From: Oscillospiraceae bacterium
Lineage (GTDB): Bacteria; Bacillota; Clostridia; Oscillospirales; Ruminococcaceae
Direction: 5' to 3'
DNA: 64,000 nt
NCBI GenBank assembly: GCA_015067025.1
Contig: SVNC01000008.1
Span: forward strand, 62,001-126,000
Shown piece by piece: positions 6,840 to 15,144 of the stretch (the stretch's first letter is position 1; the number at the start of each line of letters is the position of its first letter). Both the position numbers and the translations under genes were made by a program. The notes beneath the pieces were generated by a model. That model was not told the origin of the DNA. It saw only the letters and a list, made by a program, of their open reading frames with translations, and made no database searches.

Positions 6840-9128
6840 TTACGCTGCTTTAGTGAAAATTATTTTGTCAATGTTGAATCCGCCTGTAGAAGTACCTATG
6901 CCAAGGTTATATTCCGTCCCTTTCACTTCTATTTCAGCAGTTACTGTCTGCCAGTTCTGCCAGCCACCTGTTGCAGGAATATTAACATCCGCAAACTTTA
7001 TATTACCGCTGTCAGCCTCAAGAGAGAGCATACCACCCCTTTCAGAAGCTACTGTAAACTGTACCTTGTACTTACCCTTATCAGGGAAGCTTACGTTATA
7101 GCTCATCCAGTCACCCGCATCTATATATCCTACGTTCTTTCCGCCGTTAACGCAGTTTTCTGTTTCAATGCCACTCATATAAGCATAATTTTCAGCTTCT
7201 AAGGTAAAGCTGATTTTTTTGTTATCTGAGATATCAGTATCATCCTTGTCAGTTTCGTTGTTCTGAGTCATAGGGATGAATGTAAATTTATCAATGTTAA
7301 AGCCACCTGTAGAAGTACCTATACCAAGATTGTATTCCTTTTCTTTCACTTCTATTTCAGCAGTTACTGTCTGCCAGTTCTGCCAGCCACCTGTTGCAGG
7401 AATATTAACATCCGCAAACTTTATATTACCGCTGTCAGCCTCAAGAGAGATCATACCACCCCTTTCGGAAGCTACTGCAAACTGTACCTTGTACTTACCA
7501 TTATCAGGGAAGCTTACGTTATAGCTCATCCAGTCACCCGCATCTATATATCCTACGTTCTTTCCGCCGTTAACGCAGTTTTCTGTTTCGATACCGCTCA
7601 TGTAATCATAATCTTCAGCTTCAACTGTAAATGCACCCTTATCCTGTGAAGGAAGTGTAATGGGTTCGTCCTCGTCGGGAGGAAGCTCTTCATTGTCAGA
7701 GCTTTCGGTATAGGTTATTTCAAGCTTATCAATATTAAAGCCACCCTTTGCTATTGCAAGACCGAGTGAGTATTCGCCGGCTTCAAGCTTTATTTCCGTC
7801 TCAACCGTCTGCCAATTCTGCCAGCCGCCTGTCGCAGGGATATCAATTGTTGAAAGAACGTTCTTACCTTCATTTGTTTCGATTGAAAGTCTGCCGCCGT
7901 TTTCACCTGCAATATATGCCTTTACCTTGTAAGAGCCTGACTTTTCTGCCATTATATTATAGCTTAACCAGTCGCCGTCATCGGTATAGCCAATATTTTT
8001 ACCGCCTGCTGTACAGCTTTCTGTTTCAATTCCGCTCATATATGCATAGTCTTCAGCTTCAATTACACCGGGGAGGGTTATGGTTATATCCTTGCCCGGA
8101 TTTACTTCAGTATCAGGAGCAGATCCACCACCGGATACTGAGCCTTTTCTCCACTCAGCGTATTCGGCACTGCCGTTTAAAATGCTCTTTAAGTATTTGC
8201 CTGCTTCTCTCAGTGAGCCGTCGTTATAGAAGATGCTGGAAGTTTCATCCTTGCTGTTTATTGCCCAGTTGCACCAGGAAAGCTGCTTTTCATTCATCCA
8301 GTTAAGCCATTCTTCGGTTGAGCCATAGTTTATACCACCGTTACCGTCCGCATTTACACTGCCCCATTCACTTACGAAAAGTGACATATTGCGGCTTAAA
8401 GCATAGTTTGCCTTGTCTCTTAAATACTGGAAGTGTGAGCCTGCATAAAAATGGAGTACGTACGCTAAGTTGCTGTCTGATATCGGGTTATCTGCGGCAG
8501 CGTCAACGTCCTGACTCCAGGTGGGAGTGCCGACGATAATAAGGTTGTCTGAATACTGTCTGATGCAGGGAATTACCTGTTCTGCGTACCATTTTACCGT
8601 TGACCAGGAAACTGTTGTAGGTTCGTTGAATACTTCGAAAATTACGTTGTCATAGGAGCCGTAGTCCTTTGCCATTCTTGTGAAAAAGTCTTTTGCGGCA
8701 CCGGGATTTAAATGTGCACCATGAGAATGCCAGTCGATGATTACGTATATATCCTCATCAATGGCAGCCTCTACCACCTGACGAAGTCTTGCTTCATCGG
8801 AATAATCATAGGGAGAACCCCCATCATTTACGCCATAGGCACAACGGACGATCTCACATTTGAATTCGTCTGTCATACGCTCTACAGTCTGTCTGTTCCA
8901 GAACTGAGAAGACCAGTTGCTCCAGAAAAAGCTCATGCCTTTTACCTGCATAGGTCTGTTTGTCTTTGAGCCGTTTATCTTTCCGGCACTTGCCTGCATC
9001 TGACCGTAATAGCTTACAGGGCCGCCCTTGTCGTTGCCTGCCGCAAAGACTGCCGCTGTCTGTGCCATAACCGTAACCGCCATTGCCGTAGCACATACGG
9101 CACTTATAATCTTTTTAAAGATAGTCAT
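6840..9128 (-). CDS. Secreted GH5 endoglucanase with three C-terminal CBM6-like modules
   Basis: A 762-residue exported enzyme. Residues 1 to about 29 are a signal peptide ending AVFAA. The GH5 domain (about 38-325) has the acid/base glutamate in FNEP (about residue 169) and the nucleophile in SEWG (about 253), as in GH5 endo-beta-1,4-glucanases. Three modules follow (about 350-475, 495-620, 640-762), each with IEAEDYxYMSGIE near the start and GYxDxGDWxSYN, the pattern of CBM6. Acidic and Gly/Pro-rich linkers join them; there is no dockerin. AAGGAGGG precedes the ATG at 9128. The catalytic domain closely resembles that of the anchored GH5 at 10313, so the two are paralogues flanking an AraC regulator. 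Confidence 0.93.
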   Translation of the reverse strand: MTIFKKIISAVCATAMAVTVMAQTAAVFAAGNDKGGPVSYYGQMQASAGKINGSKTNRPMQVKGMSFFWSNWSSQFWNRQTVERMTDEFKCEIVRCAYGVNDGGSPYDYSDEARLRQVVEAAIDEDIYVIIDWHSHGAHLNPGAAKDFFTRMAKDYGSYDNVIFEVFNEPTTVSWSTVKWYAEQVIPCIRQYSDNLIIVGTPTWSQDVDAAADNPISDSNLAYVLHFYAGSHFQYLRDKANYALSRNMSLFVSEWGSVNADGNGGINYGSTEEWLNWMNEKQLSWCNWAINSKDETSSIFYNDGSLREAGKYLKSILNGSAEYAEWRKGSVSGGGSAPDTEVNPGKDITITLPGVIEAEDYAYMSGIETESCTAGGKNIGYTDDGDWLSYNIMAEKSGSYKVKAYIAGENGGRLSIETNEGKNVLSTIDIPATGGWQNWQTVETEIKLEAGEYSLGLAIAKGGFNIDKLEITYTESSDNEELPPDEDEPITLPSQDKGAFTVEAEDYDYMSGIETENCVNGGKNVGYIDAGDWMSYNVSFPDNGKYKVQFAVASERGGMISLEADSGNIKFADVNIPATGGWQNWQTVTAEIEVKEKEYNLGIGTSTGGFNIDKFTFIPMTQNNETDKDDTDISDNKKISFTLEAENYAYMSGIETENCVNGGKNVGYIDAGDWMSYNVSFPDKGKYKVQFTVASERGGMLSLEADSGNIKFADVNIPATGGWQNWQTVTAEIEVKGTEYNLGIGTSTGGFNIDKIIFTKAA
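6884..7170. repeat. Near-identical tandem duplication of CBM6 coding sequence (copy 1)
   Basis: This block matches 7307-7593 at a constant offset of 423 bp, with only scattered substitutions by eye. It encodes the last CBM6 module. The much weaker match to the first module shows that the second and third arose by a recent duplication or are kept alike by gene conversion. Confidence 0.85.
7307..7593. repeat. Near-identical tandem duplication of CBM6 coding sequence (copy 2)
   Basis: Partner of 6884-7170; it encodes the middle CBM6 module of the cellulase. Confidence 0.85.
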
Positions 9129-9257
9129 ATTACCCTCCTTTTAAGGTGTCGGTTTTTGTACCGTCTGCTCTGAAAGTAGTGAAGTAAGATGTGAGACTGC
9201 GGTACTCAGTAGCTTTTGTAACATAAACAAATTTTTTACGGCTGCATGCTTGCCTTG

Positions 9258-9286
9258 ATTTTATTTTAGCCTGACAGGATTTGAAA
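9258..9286 (-). promoter_or_regulatory. Possible promoter of the secreted cellulase
   Basis: On the minus strand TTTCAA (9286-9281), a 17-bp spacer and TAAAAT (9263-9258). The -35 is weak, which would fit activator dependence, and the adjacent AraC gene is the obvious candidate. The implied 5' untranslated region is about 120 nt. No other convincing promoter was seen in the divergent region 9129-9412. Confidence 0.35.
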
Positions 9287-9322
9287 TTATATAAAATTTA
9301 TTACCTAAATATCAAATTTGTG

Positions 9323-9351
9323 TTGCAAGCGAAATCAAAATCAGGTATAAT
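9323..9351 (+). promoter_or_regulatory. Promoter of the AraC regulator
   Basis: TTGCAA (9323-9328), a 17-bp spacer and TATAAT (9346-9351), about 60 bp upstream of the ATG at 9413. Confidence 0.65.
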
Positions 9352-9412
9352 GGAAAAAAGACGGACTTTTTTTTGAAAAGGTCTTTACAAAAATAAGAGG
9401 TGATAATTTGTT

Positions 9413-10174
9413 ATGAATGAATCAGAAAAACAGATAACCGCACGACTGTTTCAGCAAAGAGAACAGGGAAGCTCACACTCTCCCTACGAAAGTGAATTTG
9501 ACTATTACGAGCAGGTAAGAGAGGGTAATATAAAGCGTCTTTCCGAGATGATAACCGACCTTGGCGGAGAAGGTGCAGGAAAATTATCTCAGGACCCTGT
9601 GCGTAATATAAGATATCATTTTGTAATATCGGTAGCACTTATAACAAGATACTGCGTTGAAGGTGGACTGGAGATGGAAACTGCCTACACAATGAGTGAC
9701 TATTACATAAATAAAGGGGATACCTGTACGTCTATAAGCGAGATAAACGCCCTTAACAGAGAAATGGTAATGGACTTTGCTACAAAGATGAAGGCGAACA
9801 GAACAAAGACCGTCTATTCAAAACACGCCGTTATGTGTATGGATTACATTATGAACAACCTTCACTCAAGACTTACAGTCGAGGATATAGCACAGAATAT
9901 AGGGATATCCGCAGGCTATCTTTCCCGTATGTTTCATAAAGAGGTGGGGGTGACAGTAAGCGGTTTTGTTATTTCAAAAAGAATAGAAGCGGCAGAAAAT
10001 CTGCTGAAATATTCCGATTATCAGTCGGTGGATATTGCAAATTATCTTTGTTTTGGTTCTCACAGTCATTTTATAAGTGTGTTCAAAAAATATACGGGAC
10101 TTACTCCAAAGCAGTACAGAAATAAATATTATCGCAGCGATTGGACGATATCAGAACACAAATCGGTAAAATAA
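9413..10174 (+). CDS. AraC-family transcriptional regulator of the glucanase cluster
   Basis: A 253-residue regulator. The C-terminal ~100 residues (about 140-245) carry the paired helix-turn-helix DNA-binding domain: LTVEDIAQNIGISAGYLSRMFHK, then the second helix and the AraC signature ending in FKKYTGLTPKQYR. The N-terminal ~130 residues are helical rather than cupin-like, a type seen in many Clostridia. AAGAGGTGAT precedes the ATG. It is divergent from the secreted GH5 and upstream of the anchored GH5 and GH1 genes, so control of cellulase genes is the natural inference. No ligand can be assigned. Confidence 0.88.
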   Translation: MNESEKQITARLFQQREQGSSHSPYESEFDYYEQVREGNIKRLSEMITDLGGEGAGKLSQDPVRNIRYHFVISVALITRYCVEGGLEMETAYTMSDYYINKGDTCTSISEINALNREMVMDFATKMKANRTKTVYSKHAVMCMDYIMNNLHSRLTVEDIAQNIGISAGYLSRMFHKEVGVTVSGFVISKRIEAAENLLKYSDYQSVDIANYLCFGSHSHFISVFKKYTGLTPKQYRNKYYRSDWTISEHKSVK

Positions 10175-10197
10175 TGGCAAAAAAGTAAGTATCGGAT

Positions 10198-10312
10198 TTG
10201 ATATCAAGGTCATAAAAATGATATAAATTTAATTTAAGCTGTGATAAAATCTATGGCAAGGAGAGACGACGTAGCCTGAAAAGGTAATATAATCGTTGTC
10301 ATTATATGTTAT
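10198..10312 (+). promoter_or_regulatory. Promoter and structured leader of the anchored GH5 gene
   Basis: A possible promoter is TTGATA (10198-10203) and TATAAA (10222-10227) with an 18-bp spacer. The only good Shine-Dalgarno, AAGGAG, is at 10258-10263, 49 nt before the ATG. It is followed at once by a stem GACGACG (10265-10271) pairing with CGTTGTC (10294-10300, one G-U). Folding this stem would bring the Shine-Dalgarno to about 13 nt from the start. In-frame sequence upstream of the ATG meets a stop at 10277 and contains no usual start codon, so 10313 is the only reasonable start. Confidence 0.5.
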
Positions 10313-11401
10313 ATGGAAAACAATAAATCGAAAAAGGCGGTAATAATATCAATAATTGCCGCTATAGTAGTAATAGTTGTTGTCGCATTACTCTTTCTCA
10401 TTAAACCATCAGACAACACCCCCGCAGATTCGTCAGAAAACGCATCGTCAGAAACGTCATCTGTGGTAACGGACGATTCTTCAAATGAAGAAGAAAAAGA
10501 TACAACCACTCCCGTAGACTTTTATGGAGAGATGCTTGTAAAGGACGGCATCATAACCGGTTCAAAGACCGAAGAAAAAATGCGTGTTACAGGTATGAGC
10601 TTTTTCTGGAGCAACTGGTCACAGAAATACTACACAAAGGATTACGTAGATCTTATGGTAGATGACTTCAATTGTGAAATCGTAAGATGCTCTTACGGTA
10701 TACAGGATAACGGCGTACCCTATGATGATACCTGCGTACCTCTTATTGAAGACGTTGTAAAGCAGGCGGTCGAAAGAGGCGTATACGTTATTCTTGACTG
10801 GCATTCTCACGGGGCACACAAGAACCCTGACGAAGCTATAGCTTTCTTTACCGATATGGCACAGAAATACGGTCAGTACGACAACGTTATTTTCGAGATC
10901 TTCAACGAGCCTATGAATACGAGCTGGAGAGACGTAAAGGTCTACGCCGAGCTTGTTATCCCCGAAATCAGAAAGTACTCCGACAATCTTATTCTTGTCG
11001 GTACGCCCAATTGGAGCCAGGACGTTTTATCAGCGGCAAAGCTTCCCGTTGAAGGAGATAATATAGCTTATACGCTCCATTTCTATGCAGGCACACATAA
11101 GCAGTGGCTTAGAGATAATGCCGATAAGGCTATGAAGCTTGGTATCCCTCTCTTCGTTTCCGAATGGGGTAGTGTAAATGCTGACGGTAACGGCGGTATA
11201 AACAAGGCTTCTACGGAAGAATGGATGCAGTGGATAGATGAAAATCAGCTTTCAAGCTGTAACTGGGCTATAAACGATAAGGATGAAGGCTCGAGCATAT
11301 TCGTATCAGATAGCAATTTAAGCGAAACGGGTAACTATATAAAGGATCTTATTCAGGCAAGAACGCTTGTTGCACCTTGGAGAGAAGCAAAATCAGAATA
11401 A
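10313..11401 (+). CDS. Membrane-anchored GH5 endoglucanase
   Basis: A 362-residue GH5 enzyme with a short basic N-terminus, an uncleaved-looking transmembrane helix (about residues 9-30), a Ser/Thr/Glu-rich stalk (about 33-66) and a GH5 catalytic domain. Acid/base Glu199 lies in FNEP and nucleophile Glu284 in SEWG; WHSHG and the Asn-Glu pair are as in the secreted paralogue at 6840-9128. No CBM or dockerin is present. The topology would hold the catalytic domain on the outer face of the membrane, suited to trimming oligosaccharides at the cell surface. It is followed 15 bp later by a GH1 gene, probably in one transcript. Confidence 0.92.
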   Translation: MENNKSKKAVIISIIAAIVVIVVVALLFLIKPSDNTPADSSENASSETSSVVTDDSSNEEEKDTTTPVDFYGEMLVKDGIITGSKTEEKMRVTGMSFFWSNWSQKYYTKDYVDLMVDDFNCEIVRCSYGIQDNGVPYDDTCVPLIEDVVKQAVERGVYVILDWHSHGAHKNPDEAIAFFTDMAQKYGQYDNVIFEIFNEPMNTSWRDVKVYAELVIPEIRKYSDNLILVGTPNWSQDVLSAAKLPVEGDNIAYTLHFYAGTHKQWLRDNADKAMKLGIPLFVSEWGSVNADGNGGINKASTEEWMQWIDENQLSSCNWAINDKDEGSSIFVSDSNLSETGNYIKDLIQARTLVAPWREAKSE

Positions 11402-11416
11402 CATGAGGAAAGTATA

Positions 11417-12757
11417 ATGGCATTTGATAAAAACTTTATATGGGGTGCGGCTACCGCCTCCTATCAGATAGAAGGGGCTGCAAACGAGGACGGAAAGAGT
11501 CTTAATATCTGGGATACCTTCTGTGAAATTCCCGGCAAGGTATACAACGGACACAGCGGTGCGGTAGGTTGTGATCATTACCACAGAGTTGATGAAGACG
11601 TGGCACTTATGAAGGAGATAGGTATAAAGGCGTATCGCTTTTCGCTCAGCTGGAGCAGAATAATTCCCGATGGAATCGGAGAAGTAAATGCGGCCGGTGT
11701 AGCTTTTTATAATCATCTCATAAATAAGCTTCTTGAAAACGGTATCACTCCATATATCACTCTCTATCACTGGGATCTGCCTTATTGCTTGTATCTTCGC
11801 GGCGGTTGGATGAATCCTGAGATCAGCGACCGGTACGCAAATTATGCAAAGGTAGTCATAGAGGCGTTTTCAGACAGAGTTAAGAGTTTTATTACCTTTA
11901 ACGAGCCTGAGGTATTCGTTGATTGCGGATATCGTCAGGGCTTCCACGCGCCCGGCTATAAGCTTGGCAAGCGTGATATGATGGTTATCTGTCATAACGT
12001 TCTTACAGCTCACGGTAAAGCGGTAGCAAATATGAGAAAGTACGCAAAGCAGCCTTTAGAAATAGGCTTTGTATCTGCAACAATGCCCCCTATCCCCGTA
12101 AATAAGACCGAAAAGGAAATAGAAGCGGCAAGAAACAGCTATTTTGTAAATGACGAATATGCGTTCCCTGTACAGAATGGTATCTGGGAGGATACGATAT
12201 GCTTTGGTAAATACCCCGATGATATAGATACCTCTCTGCTCCCCGAAGGGTATGAAAAGGATCTTCCGATAATCAGTACGCCTATCGACTTTATCGGACT
12301 CAACATTTATCGCGGACAGAATATCACGGCAGATGAAAATGGCAACAGAGTAAATAAAGAGCCTGCTCTCAATCAGCCTACGACCGCAATGGACTGGGAA
12401 ATAACACCCGAAGCACTTTACTGGGGGCCGAAATTTTTCCACGAAAGATACGGGTTGCCGATATATATCACAGAAAACGGTATATCCGTCCGCTGTGAGC
12501 CTTCTCCCGATGGAAAAGTATATGATATCCCACGCATTGATTATATGAGAGATTATATCGGATGTCTTAAAAAAGCGTCAGAGGATGGTGTAGAAGTGAA
12601 GGGCTACTTCGCCTGGTCATTGCTTGATAATTTTGAATGGGCTTGCGGATATAAAGAACGCTTCGGACTTATTCACGTAAATTACGCAACGGGCGAGCGT
12701 ACTCTTAAGGAATCTGCAAAGTGGTATTCAGAGCTTATAAAGAAGAACGGAAATTGA
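11417..12757 (+). CDS. bglA: GH1 beta-glucosidase, cytoplasmic
   Basis: A 446-residue GH1 enzyme of typical length without a signal peptide. The N-terminal signature FIWGAATASYQIEGA, the acid/base glutamate in TFNEP (about residue 163) and the nucleophile in YITENG (about 353) are intact. The substrate-binding end, NFEWACGY, is the form found in beta-glucosidases; 6-phospho-beta-glucosidases usually have a Ser/Lys/Tyr phosphate-binding motif instead. It would hydrolyse imported cellobiose and cello-oligosaccharides to glucose, completing the work of the upstream GH5 enzymes. The ribosome binding site is GAGGAAAG, 15 bp after the GH5 stop. Confidence 0.92.
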   Translation: MAFDKNFIWGAATASYQIEGAANEDGKSLNIWDTFCEIPGKVYNGHSGAVGCDHYHRVDEDVALMKEIGIKAYRFSLSWSRIIPDGIGEVNAAGVAFYNHLINKLLENGITPYITLYHWDLPYCLYLRGGWMNPEISDRYANYAKVVIEAFSDRVKSFITFNEPEVFVDCGYRQGFHAPGYKLGKRDMMVICHNVLTAHGKAVANMRKYAKQPLEIGFVSATMPPIPVNKTEKEIEAARNSYFVNDEYAFPVQNGIWEDTICFGKYPDDIDTSLLPEGYEKDLPIISTPIDFIGLNIYRGQNITADENGNRVNKEPALNQPTTAMDWEITPEALYWGPKFFHERYGLPIYITENGISVRCEPSPDGKVYDIPRIDYMRDYIGCLKKASEDGVEVKGYFAWSLLDNFEWACGYKERFGLIHVNYATGERTLKESAKWYSELIKKNGN

Positions 12758-12799
12758 AAAACTTATCTAAATTTAATTTACAGATAAAAACCTCCAAAT

Positions 12800-12835
12800 A
12801 AATAAAGCTCACGGTTTTCACCGTGAGCTTTATTT
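12800..12835 (+). terminator. Terminator of the GH5-GH1 transcript
   Basis: A 16-bp perfect stem around a TTTC loop (AAATAAAGCTCACGGT and its complement). The T-rich end lies within the stem, so it would work in either direction. Confidence 0.8.
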
Positions 12836-12920
12836 CAGACTGAAGACAAACTCACGCACCGCAAAAATGCGTAAAGTTTTGTGTTTATCTTGAGAGTATA
12901 TAAAAATATTGATACGGAAG

Positions 12921-12950
12921 TTTGGGAGAGCCGTAAAAGGCTCTCCCAAA
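12921..12950. repeat. 12-bp perfect hairpin
   Basis: TTTGGGAGAGCC (12921-12932), loop GTAAAA, then the exact complement (12939-12950). It is not followed by a T run. Confidence 0.7.
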
Positions 12951-13045
12951 GCATTTTTGCTTACTTCGTCAAAACCCCCTCAACATATTTATATATGCCT
13001 GTCGGGGCTTTTTCCTTGTCTGCGTGCGTTTTTCATCGTCTGACA

Positions 13046-13075
13046 GTGTGTAGACAAAGCAATTTGTCTACACAC
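13046..13075. repeat. 13-bp perfect hairpin
   Basis: GTGTGTAGACAAA (13046-13058), loop GCAA, then the exact complement (13063-13075). It directly abuts the sstT terminator. Confidence 0.7.
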
Positions 13076-13076
13076 T

Positions 13077-13114
13077 AAAATAAAACTCACGGTTTTCACC
13101 GTGAGTTTTATTTT
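13077..13114 (-). terminator. Terminator of sstT
   Basis: A 17-bp perfect stem around a TTTC loop, 14 bp beyond the sstT stop on the minus strand. It shares a 20-bp core with the terminator at 12800, differing mainly at one stem pair. Confidence 0.8.
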
Positions 13115-13127
13115 ACGTTATTTTAAC

Positions 13128-14366
13128 TTATTTCTTTGCCGCTTCTTTTTTGGCTTTTCGTTCAGCCTTAGCTCGTTCTCTGAATTCTGCCGTTGCACAG
13201 AAGATTACGTCGCCTGAGGAGTTTATTGCTGTTTCAAGAGAGTCCTGAACTACTGCAATGATAAAGCCAACGCCTACGACCTGCATTGCCACATCTCCGC
13301 CTACGCCGAGTAATGAGCAAGCCATAGGGATAAGCAGAAGTGATCCGCCTGCAACGCCTGATGCTCCGCAAGCACCGAGAGTAGCAAGGAAACTGAGCAG
13401 TATTGCAATAATAAAGTTTACTTCAATTCCCTGAGAGAAAGCGGCTGAAAGTGACATAACCGTAATTGTGATAGCTGCACCGTCCATATTGATCGTAGCA
13501 CCTAAGGGGATAGCTACCGAGTAGTACTCTTTATCAAGACCTAACTTTTCGCAAAGTCCCATATTGATGGGAATATTTGCGGCTGAGCTTCTTGTAAAGA
13601 AGGCAGTAACACCTGATTCTTTAAAGCACTTGAAAACAAGGGGATAAGGATTTTTGCGAAGGGCAATTGCAACGATAAGCGGATCTATTACAAGTGCAAC
13701 GGTCAGCATACAGCCTACAAGTACAAGCAAGAGCTTTCCGTAATCGGTAAAGATGTTGAGTCCGTATTCCTTAACGGAACCGTACACAAGACCCATAATA
13801 CCAAAGGGAGCAAGCTGGATTATCCAGGATACAGCCTTTGAAACTGCGGTTGAAAAGTCGTTCAGCATTTCCTTGGTTCTGTCGTTTGCCACCATACGAA
13901 GAGCAAGACCGATGATAACGGACCACGTCAGTATACCTACGTAGTTGCCCTGGATGATGGCGCTTACGGGGTTCATTACCATGTTGTTTAAAAGTCCCTT
14001 AAACACTTCGCCAAGGTCGGTGGGAGCAGAGCCTGTTGCCGCATCGGCAAGGGGAATGGTCACTTTGAACGCATAGCTGAATATTACTGCCGCTACAGCC
14101 GCTAAAAGGGTACTGAGCAGGTAAAAGATAATTATTGTCCTGAAGCGACTACCGATTCCCTTTCCTGCACTTGCAAGGGATGCGATTACAAGTACTAATA
14201 CGAGAATAGGCGCTATAGCCTTTAAAAGACCTACGAATATATCGCCAAGTATCGTTATAAAGGATGCTGCGGGCACCCACAGTCCGAGGCATATACCTAT
14301 TACAAGACCGATGGCAATTCTTAAAATAAGGGGTGTTTTGGTGTAAAACTGTAAAATGTTTTTCAT
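13128..14366 (-). CDS. sstT: Serine/threonine:sodium symporter SstT (DAACS family)
   Basis: A 412-residue polytopic membrane protein of the dicarboxylate/amino acid:cation symporter family. Diagnostic stretches are TRSSAANIPINMG in the serine-rich hairpin, GATINMDGAAI with the conserved NMDG substrate/cation site, and GACGASGVAGGSLLLIPMACSL, all matching SstT more closely than glutamate or C4-dicarboxylate carriers. It takes up L-serine and L-threonine with Na+. The start follows CAGGAGGA. The lysine-rich tail is cytoplasmic. It is a single-gene unit with its own promoter and terminator. Confidence 0.92.
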   Translation of the reverse strand: MKNILQFYTKTPLILRIAIGLVIGICLGLWVPAASFITILGDIFVGLLKAIAPILVLVLVIASLASAGKGIGSRFRTIIIFYLLSTLLAAVAAVIFSYAFKVTIPLADAATGSAPTDLGEVFKGLLNNMVMNPVSAIIQGNYVGILTWSVIIGLALRMVANDRTKEMLNDFSTAVSKAVSWIIQLAPFGIMGLVYGSVKEYGLNIFTDYGKLLLVLVGCMLTVALVIDPLIVAIALRKNPYPLVFKCFKESGVTAFFTRSSAANIPINMGLCEKLGLDKEYYSVAIPLGATINMDGAAITITVMSLSAAFSQGIEVNFIIAILLSFLATLGACGASGVAGGSLLLIPMACSLLGVGGDVAMQVVGVGFIIAVVQDSLETAINSSGDVIFCATAEFRERAKAERKAKKEAAKK

Positions 14367-14408
14367 AAATCCTCCTGTGGCTTTTAAGCCGACTTAATAC
14401 ATATTTAA

Positions 14409-14437
14409 AGTATACTATACATCTTGGAAAAAAGCAA
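14409..14437 (-). promoter_or_regulatory. Promoter of sstT
   Basis: On the minus strand TTGCTT (14437-14432), a 17-bp spacer and TATACT (14414-14409), 43 bp before the start. Confidence 0.65.
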
Positions 14438-14586
14438 ATGGTTTTTTAAAAAACGTTGCTTTATCGGTTTAAAAATAAATATTTTTATGTTATTATGAAA
14501 TTCGGGAACTTTTTTGAAATTTAAGCAGTCTTATATTATGAAAAGAAAATTTTCTTTAAAAACACGGGGTGGTGATAAAGCTGAAA

Positions 14587-15129
14587 ATGGAAGATGATGC
14601 AATAATTGAAAAGCTGTTTTGCCGTGATGAAGAAGCTCTGACTGAAACGGAAGACAAGTATGGACCTATGTGCAGAAAAATAGCCTACAGTATACTGGTC
14701 GATTATGAGGATGCAAACGAGTGCGTGAATACGGCTTTTTATAAGCTGTGGAATGCCGTACCGCCTGCAAGACCTCTTTCTCTTAAAGCGTATCTTTGCA
14801 AAGTAGTCCGTAGCGTCGCTTTTTCAATGAGGAAGAAAAACAGCTCAGCGGAGGTCTATCTCACAGAGCTTTCAGACTTTATCCCTGATGATAACGGCGA
14901 TGCACAAAAAATTATTGACAGTGCAATGCTGACAGTATATTTAAACGAGTTTCTGAAAAGTCAGAAGGATGTAAACCGCAGAGTGTTTATACTACGCTAT
15001 TACTATAACCTTTCGATCGATGAAATATCGGCATCGCTCAGGGTAAAGAGTGCTACCGTTAAGACAAAGCTTTTCAGAATGAGAGAAGAACTGAAAAAGC
15101 TTCTCGAAAGTAACGATTATAAAATTTAG
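14587..15129 (+). CDS. RNA polymerase sigma factor, ECF (sigma-70 family)
   Basis: A 180-residue ECF sigma factor with region 2 (about 20-75, the YEDANECVNTAFYKLW segment) and region 4 (about 118-175, RRVFILRYYYNLSIDEISASLRV followed by the recognition helix). It would direct RNA polymerase to a small regulon, normally including its own promoter. The ATG at 14587 is chosen because GGGGTGGTGAT lies at the right distance; GTG codons at 14569 and 14572 are in-frame alternatives. The next gene encodes a membrane protein of anti-sigma layout, 15 bp downstream. Confidence 0.85.
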   Translation: MEDDAIIEKLFCRDEEALTETEDKYGPMCRKIAYSILVDYEDANECVNTAFYKLWNAVPPARPLSLKAYLCKVVRSVAFSMRKKNSSAEVYLTELSDFIPDDNGDAQKIIDSAMLTVYLNEFLKSQKDVNRRVFILRYYYNLSIDEISASLRVKSATVKTKLFRMREELKKLLESNDYKI

Positions 15130-15144
15130 AAAGGACAGGCTATT

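Larger units (their letters stand above)
12758..13127. other. 370-bp gene-free region with four hairpins
   Basis: Between the GH1 gene and sstT no coding region is supported; the 65-codon open frame at 12881-13078 runs through the palindromes and has no ribosome binding site. The stretch holds four perfect hairpins: two terminators sharing the core CTCACGGTTTTCACCGTGAG (12800-12835, 13077-13114) and two more at 12921-12950 and 13046-13075. The middle part could be an insertion or a small structured RNA; see findings. Confidence 0.6.

Noticed and set aside
7748-8305. 185-codon plus-strand frame across the cellulase gene
   Set aside because: Antisense to CBM6 and GH5 coding sequence with intact motifs; its protein is Leu/Arg/Ser-rich without any recognisable fold.
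6840-9128. Dockerin module at the end of the cellulase
   Set aside because: The C-terminus is a complete CBM6-like module with no paired calcium-binding dockerin repeats.
10258-10312. Glycine riboswitch suggested by GGAGAGA
   Set aside because: The second conserved part (GCCGAAGGAGCAA-like) is missing and the stretch is too short.
12881-13078. 65-codon plus-strand frame between the GH1 gene and sstT
   Set aside because: It runs through two perfect palindromes and lacks a ribosome binding site; better explained as a repeat or RNA region.
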